The notes beneath the pieces are model-generated. The model did no database searches and was not told the origin of the DNA. It worked only from the letters and a program-made list of their open reading frames with translations. This document shows, piece by piece, positions 10,601-18,452 of a stretch of 54,884 nucleotides of DNA. The DNA is from an uncultured Prevotellaceae bacterium. GTDB taxonomy: Bacteria; Bacteroidota; Bacteroidia; Bacteroidales; Bacteroidaceae. A program made the translations under genes and the position numbers. The stretch lies in contig CAMVLT010000020.1 of the NCBI GenBank assembly GCA_947168395.1, forward strand, positions 1 through 54,884. Reading direction: 5' to 3'. Numbering within the stretch: the first letter of the stretch is position 1; every line of letters starts with the position of its first letter.

Positions 10601-10755
10601 TTCATTTCCTCGGTAGCCTTGTTGGTGAAGGTAACGGCGAGGATGTTGCGGTAGGCCTGCGGATTCTGCACCACAAGCTTGATGTATTGCACGGCCAAGG
10701 CAAATGTCTTGCCGCTGCCGGCTGAGGCTTTATATACAGTTAAGGGTTTTACCAT
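7642..10755 (-). CDS. AddA-like UvrD-family helicase/exonuclease
   Basis: This 1037-residue SF1A helicase has Walker A SAGSGKT at residues 11-17, motif II DEFQDTSTVQWQNF near 375-390, and later helicase motifs (ISIHKSKGLEFDHV, LLYVAFTRARSSLFVIG). A C-terminal RecB-type nuclease domain carries the catalytic D993-x-K995 in VVDFKFG. It should be the motor and one nuclease of an AddAB-type complex that processes double-strand breaks. It overlaps the upstream DUF5686 gene by 7 bp and the downstream AddB-like gene by 4 bp. The function of the pair is well supported; the link to the first gene is only positional. Confidence 0.9.
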   Translation of the reverse strand: MVKPLTVYKASAGSGKTFALAVQYIKLVVQNPQAYRNILAVTFTNKATEEMKTRILSQLYGIWKQLPDSDIYMQEVCQKLDASPEFVSQRAGIALELLLHNYNHFRVMTIDTFFQSVLRNLAHELDLTANLRIGLNDSQVEEMAVDQMLDDLKTTDVMLQWILKYIMENISDDRSWNVIGQIKQFGKTIFRDYYKDVSKQLNERLQHEGFFDQYAQTLQDIRQTAKERMLNIAESFFGTLEEEGLTADDLAQKRRGIAGFFYKLQNGIFDESIENQTVANCLGNPTKWYTKTHPHRELIHELADGPLGEILRYAVEERPRQWRLYQSATLTLRHMNQVRLLSSIENKVRELNDSANRFLLSDTQKLLNALISDSDSPFIFEKIGTQLEHIMIDEFQDTSTVQWQNFRILLQEAMSHQGSENLIVGDVKQSIYRWRSGDWRLLNDIEQQFPKEMIQTEMLKVNRRSERFITQFNNAFFTEAAKLEYDKLQETPEADQLKRAYSEVKQEIPLSKPQTGFVRVELLTAEDYQQQTLSRITEILQGLISQGIPQDKMAILVRTNSFIPVIAKYMAEHAPDINIVSDEAFRLDASQPVNILMQALRLIVHPHDQLARAFIEKAVHTTFDDERCTKYKSLSLYELAERLFADLRLSDYGDQSAYLCAFFDQLRQYTAENAGTIEDFLRLWDNEICSKTIQSDITNGVRIISIHKSKGLEFDHVLCPFCDWQLEKSGNILWCKPNIAPFNELPIAPIDYSQKGMTGTIYEEDYHNEHLQNVVDNLNLLYVAFTRARSSLFVIGRRGAKKSRSEIIELTLPLLNEGTLTGLEDADQPLVYKYGTPTASRQEMETKKTANVFLQPSDAIHVTVTTNEVKTKFRQSNQSREFINGDDEQAGTCYIQLGSILHRIFSVIRTKDDIGTALHQLESEGIIYDDVVTLERISTMLRQRLEHPKVAEWFSGRWTLFNECTILSMEDGEVKEHRPDRVMTDGKEWIVVDFKFGRQKNDYPKQVRNYMNLLKTMGHTEVKGYLWYVYSNIIEEV

Positions 10756-12782
10756 CGTCTGAATAGTTCAAAGGTGAATTTGCACTCTACGTCCTGGAAA
10801 TCAGAATTGAGGAAGCTGGCAAACAGGCCTATAGAGAGTAAGCGGGTAGTCACTCCGTACCCTATTTCGGAGTAGGGACGGGTTTTGTCGATGCTCAATA
10901 AACTTAGGTAGACGCGCTCTTTCTCGATGTAGTGCCCCACTATGGGAAGCCACGACGTGAAGAGCAGGGGCGACTCGTAGCTGAAGTTGGAACGGACGTA
11001 GTATCGCGATTCGTTGTACCACCGGCTATCCAGCAGCTGGAAGTCGCCTGTCCAGTCGTCGTCCCATCCTTCGGGCAGCTTATTATCGCGGAAGTGCATG
11101 TAGTCTACGAAGTAGCTGTATTTCTTTCTGCTGTAGAAGCCGCCTCCGACCTTGAAGTTGAGCTTTCGCATCGGTTTCATGTCGTACTTCAGGGAGCCGT
11201 CAAATTCCCATCGTTCGTAGTCCATGTCAGACTTAAGGATTCCTTTGATTCCCCTTTCGTAGTCAATGGTGAAGAGCGGGCCTTTCCTCCAAGGTCTCAA
11301 TTTCAGCGTAAGCATAGGGGCGAAGCTGTAGTACGTCCTCGGCTTGCCATAATGCCACAGGGCATCAGGATTGTAAGGCACTCGGCGGTGGTAAGTGAAG
11401 CCTGAGGTGATTTCCAGCCAGTCGTAGGCCACGATGTTGTTGCTGATGGTCAGGTAATTGTCGTCGAAATAGTCCATCTGTTTGTTGTCTAAGTCGAGTG
11501 TGTCGCCGTGCTCATGCTGTATCTCATCGGTGATGTTGCTGTTGCTGATGCGATTGCCGTTACCGTAGATGACCTGCACCTGTCCGTTTCGCTTGGGGTT
11601 GTAGTTGAAGTAGAGGGGCAGGGTGAAGTAGAACTTCTTGTATTTGAAGTTGTAGCCGCACCACGGGTAGAACTCGAAATAGCGGTGGTCGTTGAAGTTG
11701 TACTGGGCACCAAACTTCAATTTATAGGAAAAGCCGTGGGTGCTACTGTAGCTGACATACTGCGGGTTCACAATGGGATACAGCCTCATGTATGTTTTCT
11801 TCGACTGGTAGCGTATGCTGGAGATGAGTCTGTCGCCGATGGCATCTTGCAGGATGTCCTTCACGAAGTCGAACTTTCGCGGTATTGTGTCTTCCACCAC
11901 AGTCGTGTCGGGCTTGTTGCGCTCTTCAAATTCTCGCAGGATATGCTCTTCCTGGCCCGTCAGCGGGATAGGGCGGATGGAGTCCATCAGCGCCAGGTCG
12001 AACACATCTTGGACTGAGTCGGGGAGATTGATGGGGCAATCGAAGACGGCATCGAAGGTGGAGTATATCTTGTTGCCCATGAACTGGAACACAACGTTGG
12101 TCTTACATTCGATGGGAAGCAGGGCACGGGATCCATAGTCGCCCTGTACCGTTTCCGTGCGGAACCGTATCATGTCGAACTCACCTTTGAATATGGCTTT
12201 GTCCACTCGTCCCGTCTGAACGTCCACGTAGGCCTGTCCCGTTACCAGTTGCGTGTTGTCAGGCAGACGGGGCTTGAACTCTATGATGACCTGATCGTTG
12301 ATGAAGGGCAGTACCCGGTATTGGTAGAAATGTTGGTTGTGCAGGTTGAAAGGCGACAGGACATGGTCATCGTAGAGGCAGACGTCGTAGATGTTGGGTG
12401 TCATGAACTCCACAACGGTTGGCAGCGTCCGTCGGTTGTGCCTGATGGTGCTGTAGCATACCTGCCTTTGCGATTCATACTCGTTGATGCTGTTGAAGCG
12501 TATCTTGTTGTAGGACTCCGAGACGAGGTAGCGGTCGCCGTCGGCAATAGAGTACATGTGGGGAATGAGCCATAGCGTGGCGTTGCGCCGCCAGACGTTG
12601 AAGTTACTCTTTATATAGACATTGCTGATGTAGCCGGCAACGTCGTTTCGCGTGAAATTGCGACGATAGCCGAAGAGTCGGCTTAGCACGAGCGAGTCGG
12701 TTGTACTCTTCGAAAACGCAATGCTGGGCATACCTGTGAGTATGCCCAGCATGATGGCAGTTATCAGTTGGTGGCATTTCAC
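10749..12782 (-). CDS. DUF5686-family outer-envelope protein
   Basis: The 677-residue exported protein has a signal peptide (about residues 1-24, ending SIAFSK). The C-terminal half is rich in alternating aromatic strands and ends in an aromatic residue (FELFRRW), as expected for an outer-membrane beta-barrel. The order of segments (YISNVYIKS, a middle PIECKT strand region, then barrel) fits the Bacteroidetes DUF5686 family, but it lacks the carboxypeptidase-regulatory domain often found at the N-terminus. Function is unknown. It is the promoter-proximal gene of the operon with the AddAB-like pair, with a 7-bp overlap, although a repair role is not implied. Confidence 0.75.
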   Translation of the reverse strand: MKCHQLITAIMLGILTGMPSIAFSKSTTDSLVLSRLFGYRRNFTRNDVAGYISNVYIKSNFNVWRRNATLWLIPHMYSIADGDRYLVSESYNKIRFNSINEYESQRQVCYSTIRHNRRTLPTVVEFMTPNIYDVCLYDDHVLSPFNLHNQHFYQYRVLPFINDQVIIEFKPRLPDNTQLVTGQAYVDVQTGRVDKAIFKGEFDMIRFRTETVQGDYGSRALLPIECKTNVVFQFMGNKIYSTFDAVFDCPINLPDSVQDVFDLALMDSIRPIPLTGQEEHILREFEERNKPDTTVVEDTIPRKFDFVKDILQDAIGDRLISSIRYQSKKTYMRLYPIVNPQYVSYSSTHGFSYKLKFGAQYNFNDHRYFEFYPWCGYNFKYKKFYFTLPLYFNYNPKRNGQVQVIYGNGNRISNSNITDEIQHEHGDTLDLDNKQMDYFDDNYLTISNNIVAYDWLEITSGFTYHRRVPYNPDALWHYGKPRTYYSFAPMLTLKLRPWRKGPLFTIDYERGIKGILKSDMDYERWEFDGSLKYDMKPMRKLNFKVGGGFYSRKKYSYFVDYMHFRDNKLPEGWDDDWTGDFQLLDSRWYNESRYYVRSNFSYESPLLFTSWLPIVGHYIEKERVYLSLLSIDKTRPYSEIGYGVTTRLLSIGLFASFLNSDFQDVECKFTFELFRRW

Positions 12783-12787
12783 GCCGC

Positions 12788-12818
12788 CAAAAGTACGAAA
12801 AAATATTGAAGTCGCAAA
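12788..12818 (-). promoter_or_regulatory. Bacteroidetes promoter for the DUF5686-addAB-like operon
   Basis: The minus strand carries TTTG (12815-12818), a 19-bp spacer and TACTTTTG (12788-12795), matching the -33/-7 pair of the primary Bacteroidetes sigma factor. The -7 box ends only about 5 bp before the start codon at 12782, so the leader is very short or the true start lies further in. Confidence 0.65.
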
Positions 12819-12822
12819 ATTT

Positions 12823-13695
12823 TTAACCTAAATACTTCATCAAAATCTTGGCATTGCCTGAATCGCGGAGCTTGGCGATGCTCTTTTCGCGAATCTGACG
12901 GACACGTTCGCGGGTGAGACCTAACTGGTCGCCAATCTCCTCCAGTCCCTTCTCGTGACAGCCAATGCCGAAACATTCGCGGATGATGGTGATTTCGCGC
13001 TCCTTCAGTACTTTGTTAAGTACGGAGTTCAGCTCCTGCGCCATCGACTCGTGGTCAACATGACGGTCGGTACGCGAGTCGTCGCCCGAAGCCATGATGT
13101 CGAGCATACAGTTGTCCTCACCGTCCTGGAACGGAGCGTCAATGCTGACGTGATGGCTGTCGGCCTGCATGGACTGGCCAATCTTATCCTCATCAATAGC
13201 GGTAGCCTCGGCCAGCTCCTGTACGGAGGGATGGCGCTGGTGCTCCTGCTCAAACTTGTTAATCTCGTGATTTATCTTGTTGAGCGAACCCACCTGGTTC
13301 AACGGCAGGCGCACAATACGGCTCTGCTCGGCAATAGCCTGCAGAATGGACTGACGAATCCACCACACAGCATAACTGATGAACTTAAAGCCGCGCGTCT
13401 CGTCGAACTTCTGAGCAGCCTTAATCAGTCCAATGTTTCCTTCGTCAATCAGGTCGGTCAATGTCAAGCCCTGATGCTGGTATTGCTTGGCCACAGAAAC
13501 TACGAAACGCAGGTTAGCAGTAACGAGTTTGTCCTTCGCACGTTCGCCCTCTGGGCCGCCCTTTCGGATTTTCTGTGCCAGTTCTATTTCCTCGTCAATA
13601 CTAATCAGCGGTGCACGTCCAATTTCTACCAGATACTTGTCCAAAGCCTCACTCGAACGGTTGGTGATGCTCTTCTGAATTTTAAGCTGTCTCAT
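12823..13695 (-). CDS. rpoD: Primary RNA polymerase sigma factor RpoD/SigA
   Basis: The 290-residue sigma factor directs RNA polymerase to housekeeping promoters. Region 1.2 begins almost at the N-terminus (SLDKYL-like EALDKYLVEIG). Region 2 shows DLIDEGNIGLIKAAQKFD and the WWIRQSI -10-recognition helix, and region 4 the HTH LTRERVRQIREKSIAKLR. Region 1.1 is absent, as is normal in Bacteroidetes. I start at MRQLKI (13695), where the family begins; the upstream ATG at 13743 would add 16 unconserved residues. The long leader and own promoter suggest it is transcribed separately from uvrA. Confidence 0.96.
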   Translation of the reverse strand: MRQLKIQKSITNRSSEALDKYLVEIGRAPLISIDEEIELAQKIRKGGPEGERAKDKLVTANLRFVVSVAKQYQHQGLTLTDLIDEGNIGLIKAAQKFDETRGFKFISYAVWWIRQSILQAIAEQSRIVRLPLNQVGSLNKINHEINKFEQEHQRHPSVQELAEATAIDEDKIGQSMQADSHHVSIDAPFQDGEDNCMLDIMASGDDSRTDRHVDHESMAQELNSVLNKVLKEREITIIRECFGIGCHEKGLEEIGDQLGLTRERVRQIREKSIAKLRDSGNAKILMKYLG

Positions 13696-13775
13696 CTTAA
13701 TTACCCTTAAATCTCTTTTCTTGTTTAACTGCTTGAATATCAAGCTTCTATATTACTTATACCCTTAAAGCGCCG

Positions 13776-13783
13776 CAAAGTTA
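13776..13783 (-). promoter_or_regulatory. Possible -7 box for rpoD
   Basis: On the minus strand this reads TAACTTTG, matching TAnnTTTG, about 80 bp before the rpoD start. No good -33 TTTG is visible at the expected spacing, so support is moderate. Confidence 0.45.
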
Positions 13784-13821
13784 CGAAAAATATCGTTATG
13801 TTGTTCAGATTTTAACAATCT

Positions 13822-16668
13822 TTATAGCTTTTCTTTCAGGTATCGGCCTGTGATGCTCTCTTTGCAGCGTGCTACCTCTTCGGGTGTTCCTGCGCAAACG
13901 AGTGCTCCACCTCTGTCGCCTCCGTCAGGGCCGAGGTCGATGACGTAGTCGGCACACTTGATGATTTCCATGTTGTGCTCGATGACCAGAATCGTGTGGC
14001 CACGCTCTATCAGCGCGTCGAACGACTTCAACAGTCGGCTGATGTCGTGGAAGTGCAGTCCTGTTGTCGGCTCGTCAAATATAAATAAGGTGGGCTCCTG
14101 CCGTTCCTGCCCGATGAAACAGGCCAGCTTCACGCGCTGGTTTTCGCCGCCCGATAGTGACGATGAGTTTTGGCCGAGCTTGATGTAGCCCAATCCGACA
14201 TCGTCGAGGGGCTTCAGGCGGCTAACGATGGTCTTGTTACCAGCGAAGAACTCGATAGCCTCGGAGATAGTCATGTTCAGCACGTCGTCGATGTTCTTTC
14301 CGTTGTAGCGTACATCTAAGATGTCGCGCTTGAAGCGGTGGCCGTGGCAGGCTTCGCACTCCAGCACGATGTCGGCCATGAACTGCATCTCGACCGTGAT
14401 GGTGCCTGCGCCTTTGCATTCGTCGCAGCGGCCGCCGTCAGCGTTGAACGAGAAAAACTGTGACGTGAAGCCCATCTGCTGGCTCAGCGGCTGTTCGGCA
14501 AACAGGTCGCGTATGGCATCGTAGGCTTTGACGTAGGTTGCGGGGTTCGAACGTGTCGACTTGCCTATCGGGTTCTGGTCGACGAACTCTATGCGCTTGA
14601 TGGCGTCAATGTCGCCTTCCAGTCCGAGGTACTCGCCTGGGGCGTCGCACACGTCGCCAATCCTGCGCTTCAGGGATGGGTAGAGTATGCCTTTCACAAG
14701 GCTTGACTTTCCGCTGCCCGAAACACCCGTCACGACCGTCATGACGTTGAGAGGGAAGCGGACGTCGATACCCCGGAGGTTGTTCATACGGGCACCTTTC
14801 ACGCCAATATACTGGTTCCAGGGACGGCGAGACTGGGGCACAGGTATGGTTTCCTGACCTGTGAGGTAGCGCACGGTGTAGCTTAAAGCCCCCTCCTTCC
14901 TCCCCCCACTGGGGGAGGTTATTACCTCAGATGAAGCGCCTGAAGCCTCCCCCAGTCGGGGAAGGTTGGAGGGGTCTCCCTCAAACACGATTTCGCCGCC
15001 CAGCCGGCCCGCATCGGGGCCAACGTCAATCAGGTAGTCGGCGGCCCTCATGATGTCCTCATCGTGCTCGACCACCACCACCGTGTTGCCTAAGGCCTGC
15101 AGCTCCTTGAGCACATGAATCAGCCGGTCGGTGTCGCGGGAGTGGAGTCCGATGCTGGGTTCGTCCAGGATGTAAAGCGAGCCGACGAGGCTGCTTCCCA
15201 GACTGGTACAGAGGTTGATACGCTGGCTTTCGCCGCCGGAAAGTGAGTTGGAGAGACGGTTGAGCGTCAGATAGCCAAGTCCCACATCCAGAAGGAATTG
15301 CAGGCGTGAGCGTACTTCCGCCAGCAGCCGTTTGCCCACCTGGGCATCATACTCGTTCAGTTCCAGGTGGTCGAACCATTCCTTCAGTCTCACCACAGGC
15401 ATTTGCACCAGGTCGGTGATGCTGCGCCCGCCTATCTTGACGTATTCGGTTTCAGGCTTCAGTCGGGTGCCGTGACACTTGGGACACGTTGTCTTACCCC
15501 TGTAACGGCTCAGCATGACGCGGTACTGAATCTTGTACTGGTTTTCCCTGACCATCTGGAAGAACTGGTCGATGCAGGGTTTCTCCTTCTCGTCTTTGTC
15601 GCTGGGCAGTCCGTGCCACAGCTGGTCCTTCTGCCTTTGCGTCAGGTTCATGTAAGGCTCGAAGATGGGGAAGTCATCCTTGGCGGCGTGCTGTATGAAC
15701 CATTGTTGCCACTCCTTCATCTTCTCGCCGTGCCAGCAGACGACGCAGCCGTCGTAGACCGATAGGGTGGTGTTGGGGATGACCAGCCGCTCGTCGATGC
15801 CGATAATCTTGCCGAAGCCCTGACACTCAGGACATGCGCCGACGGGCGAGTTGAATGAGAAGAACTGGTCGGAAGGTTCCTCGAAGGTGATGCCGTCGGC
15901 CTCGTAGCGCATGGAGAAGTCGTAGCAGATGTTCGACGGCAGGAACATCAGCCGGCACTCGCCCTGTCCTTCGTAGAAGGCCGTTTCGGCAGAGTCTACC
16001 AGTCGGGCGATGACGTCCTTGGAGTCGTCTACTGAGAGTCGGTCGATGACGAGGAACAAGCCCTCTGCATCCTCCCCCGACTGGGGGATGCTATTCATAT
16101 AATCGTCGATACGCTGGAAGTCGCTGCCCGTGAAGAGCCTCGCATAGCCTTCCAGCTGGTAAGCCTTCAGCTGCTGCTCCAACGTTCGGCCCTCGGCAAT
16201 GTGGACGGGAGCCAAGACGACGAACTTCGTGCCCCGCTGGTACTGCAGCATCTGCTGCACGATGTCCTCCGTTGAGTGCTTCTTCACCTCCTGTCCGCTG
16301 ACTGGCGAATAGGTGCGCCCGATGCGGGCATAGAGCAGCCGCAGGTACTCGTAGATTTCCGTCGACGTGCCCACTGTGCTTCGCGGATTGCGGCTGATGA
16401 CCTTCTGCTCGATGGCGATGGCAGGCGGTATGCCCCGTATGAAGTCGCACTCGGGCTTGTTCATGCGTCCCAGGAACTGGCGTGCATAGCTCGACAGGCT
16501 TTCCACGTAGCGGCGCTGGCCTTCGGCGTAGAGCGTGTCGAAAGCCAAAGACGATTTGCCGGAGCCACTGACTCCGGCAATCACCACGAATTTGTTTCGC
16601 GGAATGCGCACGTCAACGCTCTTCAGGTTGTTGACGCGCGCTCCCTTTATCTCAATATATTCTTCCAA
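13822..16668 (-). CDS. uvrA: Excinuclease ABC subunit UvrA
   Basis: UvrA is the damage-recognition ATPase of nucleotide excision repair. The 948-residue product has both ABC modules. Module I shows Walker A GVSGSGKSS near residue 35, the YVESLSSYARQFLG segment, the zinc-binding CPKCHG motif and the signature LSGGESQR. Module II shows GVSGSGKSSL, the zinc motif CDECKG...CEACHG, signature LSGGENQR and the Walker B segment LFIFDEPTTGLH. Two stretches have no counterpart in usual UvrA: about residues 565-594 encoded by a REPIN-like inverted repeat, and about 193-201 encoded by a single REP-like hairpin. Both keep the reading frame. It starts 3 bp after the uxaB stop. Confidence 0.97.
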   Translation of the reverse strand: MEEYIEIKGARVNNLKSVDVRIPRNKFVVIAGVSGSGKSSLAFDTLYAEGQRRYVESLSSYARQFLGRMNKPECDFIRGIPPAIAIEQKVISRNPRSTVGTSTEIYEYLRLLYARIGRTYSPVSGQEVKKHSTEDIVQQMLQYQRGTKFVVLAPVHIAEGRTLEQQLKAYQLEGYARLFTGSDFQRIDDYMNSIPQSGEDAEGLFLVIDRLSVDDSKDVIARLVDSAETAFYEGQGECRLMFLPSNICYDFSMRYEADGITFEEPSDQFFSFNSPVGACPECQGFGKIIGIDERLVIPNTTLSVYDGCVVCWHGEKMKEWQQWFIQHAAKDDFPIFEPYMNLTQRQKDQLWHGLPSDKDEKEKPCIDQFFQMVRENQYKIQYRVMLSRYRGKTTCPKCHGTRLKPETEYVKIGGRSITDLVQMPVVRLKEWFDHLELNEYDAQVGKRLLAEVRSRLQFLLDVGLGYLTLNRLSNSLSGGESQRINLCTSLGSSLVGSLYILDEPSIGLHSRDTDRLIHVLKELQALGNTVVVVEHDEDIMRAADYLIDVGPDAGRLGGEIVFEGDPSNLPRLGEASGASSEVITSPSGGRKEGALSYTVRYLTGQETIPVPQSRRPWNQYIGVKGARMNNLRGIDVRFPLNVMTVVTGVSGSGKSSLVKGILYPSLKRRIGDVCDAPGEYLGLEGDIDAIKRIEFVDQNPIGKSTRSNPATYVKAYDAIRDLFAEQPLSQQMGFTSQFFSFNADGGRCDECKGAGTITVEMQFMADIVLECEACHGHRFKRDILDVRYNGKNIDDVLNMTISEAIEFFAGNKTIVSRLKPLDDVGLGYIKLGQNSSSLSGGENQRVKLACFIGQERQEPTLFIFDEPTTGLHFHDISRLLKSFDALIERGHTILVIEHNMEIIKCADYVIDLGPDGGDRGGALVCAGTPEEVARCKESITGRYLKEKL
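14887..14977. repeat. REPIN-like pair of inverted REP sequences inside uvrA
   Basis: Two 34-bp copies of one GC-rich sequence face each other: the left one (14887-14920) is the reverse complement of the right one (14944-14977) with a handful of mismatches, separated by 23 bp. Each copy has a core like CCTCCCCCAGT followed by GGGGAAGG, which folds back on itself, and then a GGAGGGG tail. The whole unit is read in frame within uvrA in the loop just after the first ABC signature region. The architecture matches REPINs, which are moved by RAYT transposases; one such gene is at 39.3 kb. Confidence 0.75.
16067..16091. repeat. Single REP-like hairpin inside uvrA
   Basis: The arms GCATC and GATGC flank CCCCC-GACT-GGGGG, giving a strong hairpin with a 2-nt bulge. 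Its minus-strand core CCCCCAGTCGGGGGAGG matches the REP core of the pair at 14944-14977. It encodes the segment SIPQSGEDAE of UvrA. Confidence 0.65.
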
Positions 16669-16671
16669 TCT

Positions 16672-18111
16672 TTACAGTATTGTCTTCACGGCCTCGAGCA
16701 TGCCCTTCTGCTGGATCAGGTCGAGGAAGTTCTTTACCATCATGTTCAGGCCCTGAATCTTGTTCAGGTCTTCCTGCCAGATGAACTCAGCGCCGAGCAC
16801 GCCGTCGGTTACCTTCTGCGTGTCCTCGGTAGCCCACAGCTCCTTCAGCAGGTCCATGATCTTCTGGTCGTCGTTGGGCACAATCTCCACACCGTCCTGA
16901 CGCTTGCCACCCTTGTAATAAGTAATGATGGCGGCGAGTCCGAAGACGAGTCCCTTAGGCAGCTCGCCCTTGCGCTCCAGGAAGGTCTTCACGCCGGGCA
17001 GGTCGCGGGCCTGGAACTTCGGGAACGAGTTGAGCATGATGCTCGTCACCTGGTGGTCAACGAACGGGTTGTCGAAGCGTTCCAGCACGTCGCCGGCAAA
17101 CTTCTCGAGCTCGTCCATCGGCAGGTCGAGCGTCTGCATCAGTTCGTCGAACTGCACCTTGTGGATGTATTTGCCGATAACCTCGTGGTTGCAGGCATCG
17201 CGCACGATGTTCACACCACTCAGGAAGGCCACGGGCGAGAGCACCGTGTGCGGGCCGTTGAGCAGCGTCACCTTACGCTTGTGGTAAGGCTCCTCGCTGG
17301 GTACGAACAGCACGTGCAGTCCAGCTTTGTCGGCGGGGAATTCCTCGGCCACTTCCTTCGGAGCCTCGATGACCCACAGGTGGAAGTTCTCGGCCTGTAC
17401 GACGAGGTTGTCGCGATATGAGATTTTCTCCTGAATCTGTGCAATTTCCTTGCGGGGGAAGCCCGGCACGATGCGGTCGACCAGCGTGGCATAAACGCCG
17501 CACGACTCTTCGAACCACTTCTTGAACTCGGTGGGCAGCTGCCACAGTTCAATGTACTTCTCGATGCAGTCCTTCAGCACGTGGCCGTTCAGGAAAATCA
17601 GCTCGCAGGGGAAGATAATCAGGCCTTTCGAGGGGTCGCCGTTGAAGGTCTGCCAGCGGCGGTAGAGCAGCTGCACCAGCTTGCCGGGATAGCTGCTGGC
17701 GGGAGCGTCGTCCAGTTTGCAGGCGGGGTCGAAGGCGATGCCGGCCTCGGTGGTGTTCGAGATGACGAAGCGAATCTCGGGCTGGTCGGCCAGAGCCATG
17801 AAGGCGGCATTCTGGCTGTATGGGTTCAGGGCGCGGCTAATCACGTCGATGCGCTCCAGCGTATTCACGGCCTTGCCGTTCTCGCGGCCCTGCAGGTTGA
17901 CGTGGTACAGGCAGTCCTGGCCGTTGAGCCATTCTGCCATACCGCGCTCGATAGGCTGTACGACAACGACCGAACCGTTGAAGTCGGTCTTCTGGTCCAT
18001 GTTCCAGATAATCCAATCAACGAACGCGCGGAGGAAGTTTCCTTCGCCAAACTGAATCACTTTTTCGGGCATCACGCTCTTAGGCGCGAACTGTTTGTTT
18101 AATGGTTTCAT
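16672..18111 (-). CDS. uxaB: Tagaturonate reductase (altronate oxidoreductase)
   Basis: UxaB reduces D-tagaturonate to D-altronate with NADH in galacturonate breakdown. The product (479 residues from the chosen start) belongs to the mannitol-dehydrogenase-like long-chain reductases: N-terminal Rossmann motif FGEGNFLRAFVDW, VISNTTEAGI, and the catalytic-domain segment TLLNGPHTVLSPVAFLSG. The start at 18111 is preferred over 18159 because a perfect promoter lies at 18157-18188 and its transcript would begin downstream of 18159. The next enzyme, UxaA, is encoded about 32 kb away at 50.2 kb. The uvrA gene follows after 3 bp and is probably co-transcribed. Confidence 0.92.
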   Translation of the reverse strand: MKPLNKQFAPKSVMPEKVIQFGEGNFLRAFVDWIIWNMDQKTDFNGSVVVVQPIERGMAEWLNGQDCLYHVNLQGRENGKAVNTLERIDVISRALNPYSQNAAFMALADQPEIRFVISNTTEAGIAFDPACKLDDAPASSYPGKLVQLLYRRWQTFNGDPSKGLIIFPCELIFLNGHVLKDCIEKYIELWQLPTEFKKWFEESCGVYATLVDRIVPGFPRKEIAQIQEKISYRDNLVVQAENFHLWVIEAPKEVAEEFPADKAGLHVLFVPSEEPYHKRKVTLLNGPHTVLSPVAFLSGVNIVRDACNHEVIGKYIHKVQFDELMQTLDLPMDELEKFAGDVLERFDNPFVDHQVTSIMLNSFPKFQARDLPGVKTFLERKGELPKGLVFGLAAIITYYKGGKRQDGVEIVPNDDQKIMDLLKELWATEDTQKVTDGVLGAEFIWQEDLNKIQGLNMMVKNFLDLIQQKGMLEAVKTIL

Positions 18112-18156
18112 TTGCTTTGTATTTGTTTTAGATGCTTGTTTCGTTAAATTCGATTG

Positions 18157-18188
18157 CAAAGATACGAAACATTTTCTGAACTACCAAA
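18157..18188 (-). promoter_or_regulatory. Bacteroidetes promoter for uxaB-uvrA
   Basis: The minus strand shows TTTG (18185-18188), a 20-bp spacer and TATCTTTG (18157-18164), a perfect match to the consensus. It places transcription start near 18150, upstream of the ATG at 18111. Confidence 0.75.
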
Positions 18189-18300
18189 TTTACTTGTATT
18201 GTAAAGTGTTAAAATCAGCGTAAAGGTTTGCAAAGAAAAAGCGGGCACGAGAGCGGTTTTGTTGATTATTTTCATATCACCCGCAGACAGCTGTAAGCGC

Positions 18301-18445
18301 CCTGAAATGCCCCAAAAAGGGGGCTTTGAGTTTCCCTAGGGTAAAACCGGAGTTTACCCTATTGAAACCCCCAGTTTACCCTAGGGAAACTCCGGGTTTG
18401 CCCGGAGCAATCTCAGAGCCCGATTTGGGGAAATTTTCGGTGTAA
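18301..18445 (-). repeat. Interspersed repeat copy A (about 145 bp, minus orientation)
   Basis: Read on the minus strand, this intergenic stretch aligns along its whole length with 40567-40712, with most positions identical. It contains a perfect hairpin CTCCGGG-loop-CCCGGAG (18390-18407) and several near-palindromic GTTTCCCTAGGGTAAAC units about 22 bp apart. It ends in a GCCCCC-T5-GGGGC hairpin. No reading frame runs through it. It fills most of the uxaB-prmA gap (18189-18452); the remaining bases hold nothing recognisable. Confidence 0.85.
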
Positions 18446-18452
18446 ACTATTT

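Noticed and set aside
16276..17421. A 381-codon plus-strand frame across uvrA and uxaB
   Set aside because: It crosses two well-supported genes on the other strand and has no motif.
18301..18445. Riboswitch or small RNA in the uxaB-prmA gap
   Set aside because: The same sequence occurs in the opposite orientation at 40.6 kb next to unrelated genes, so an interspersed repeat is the better explanation.
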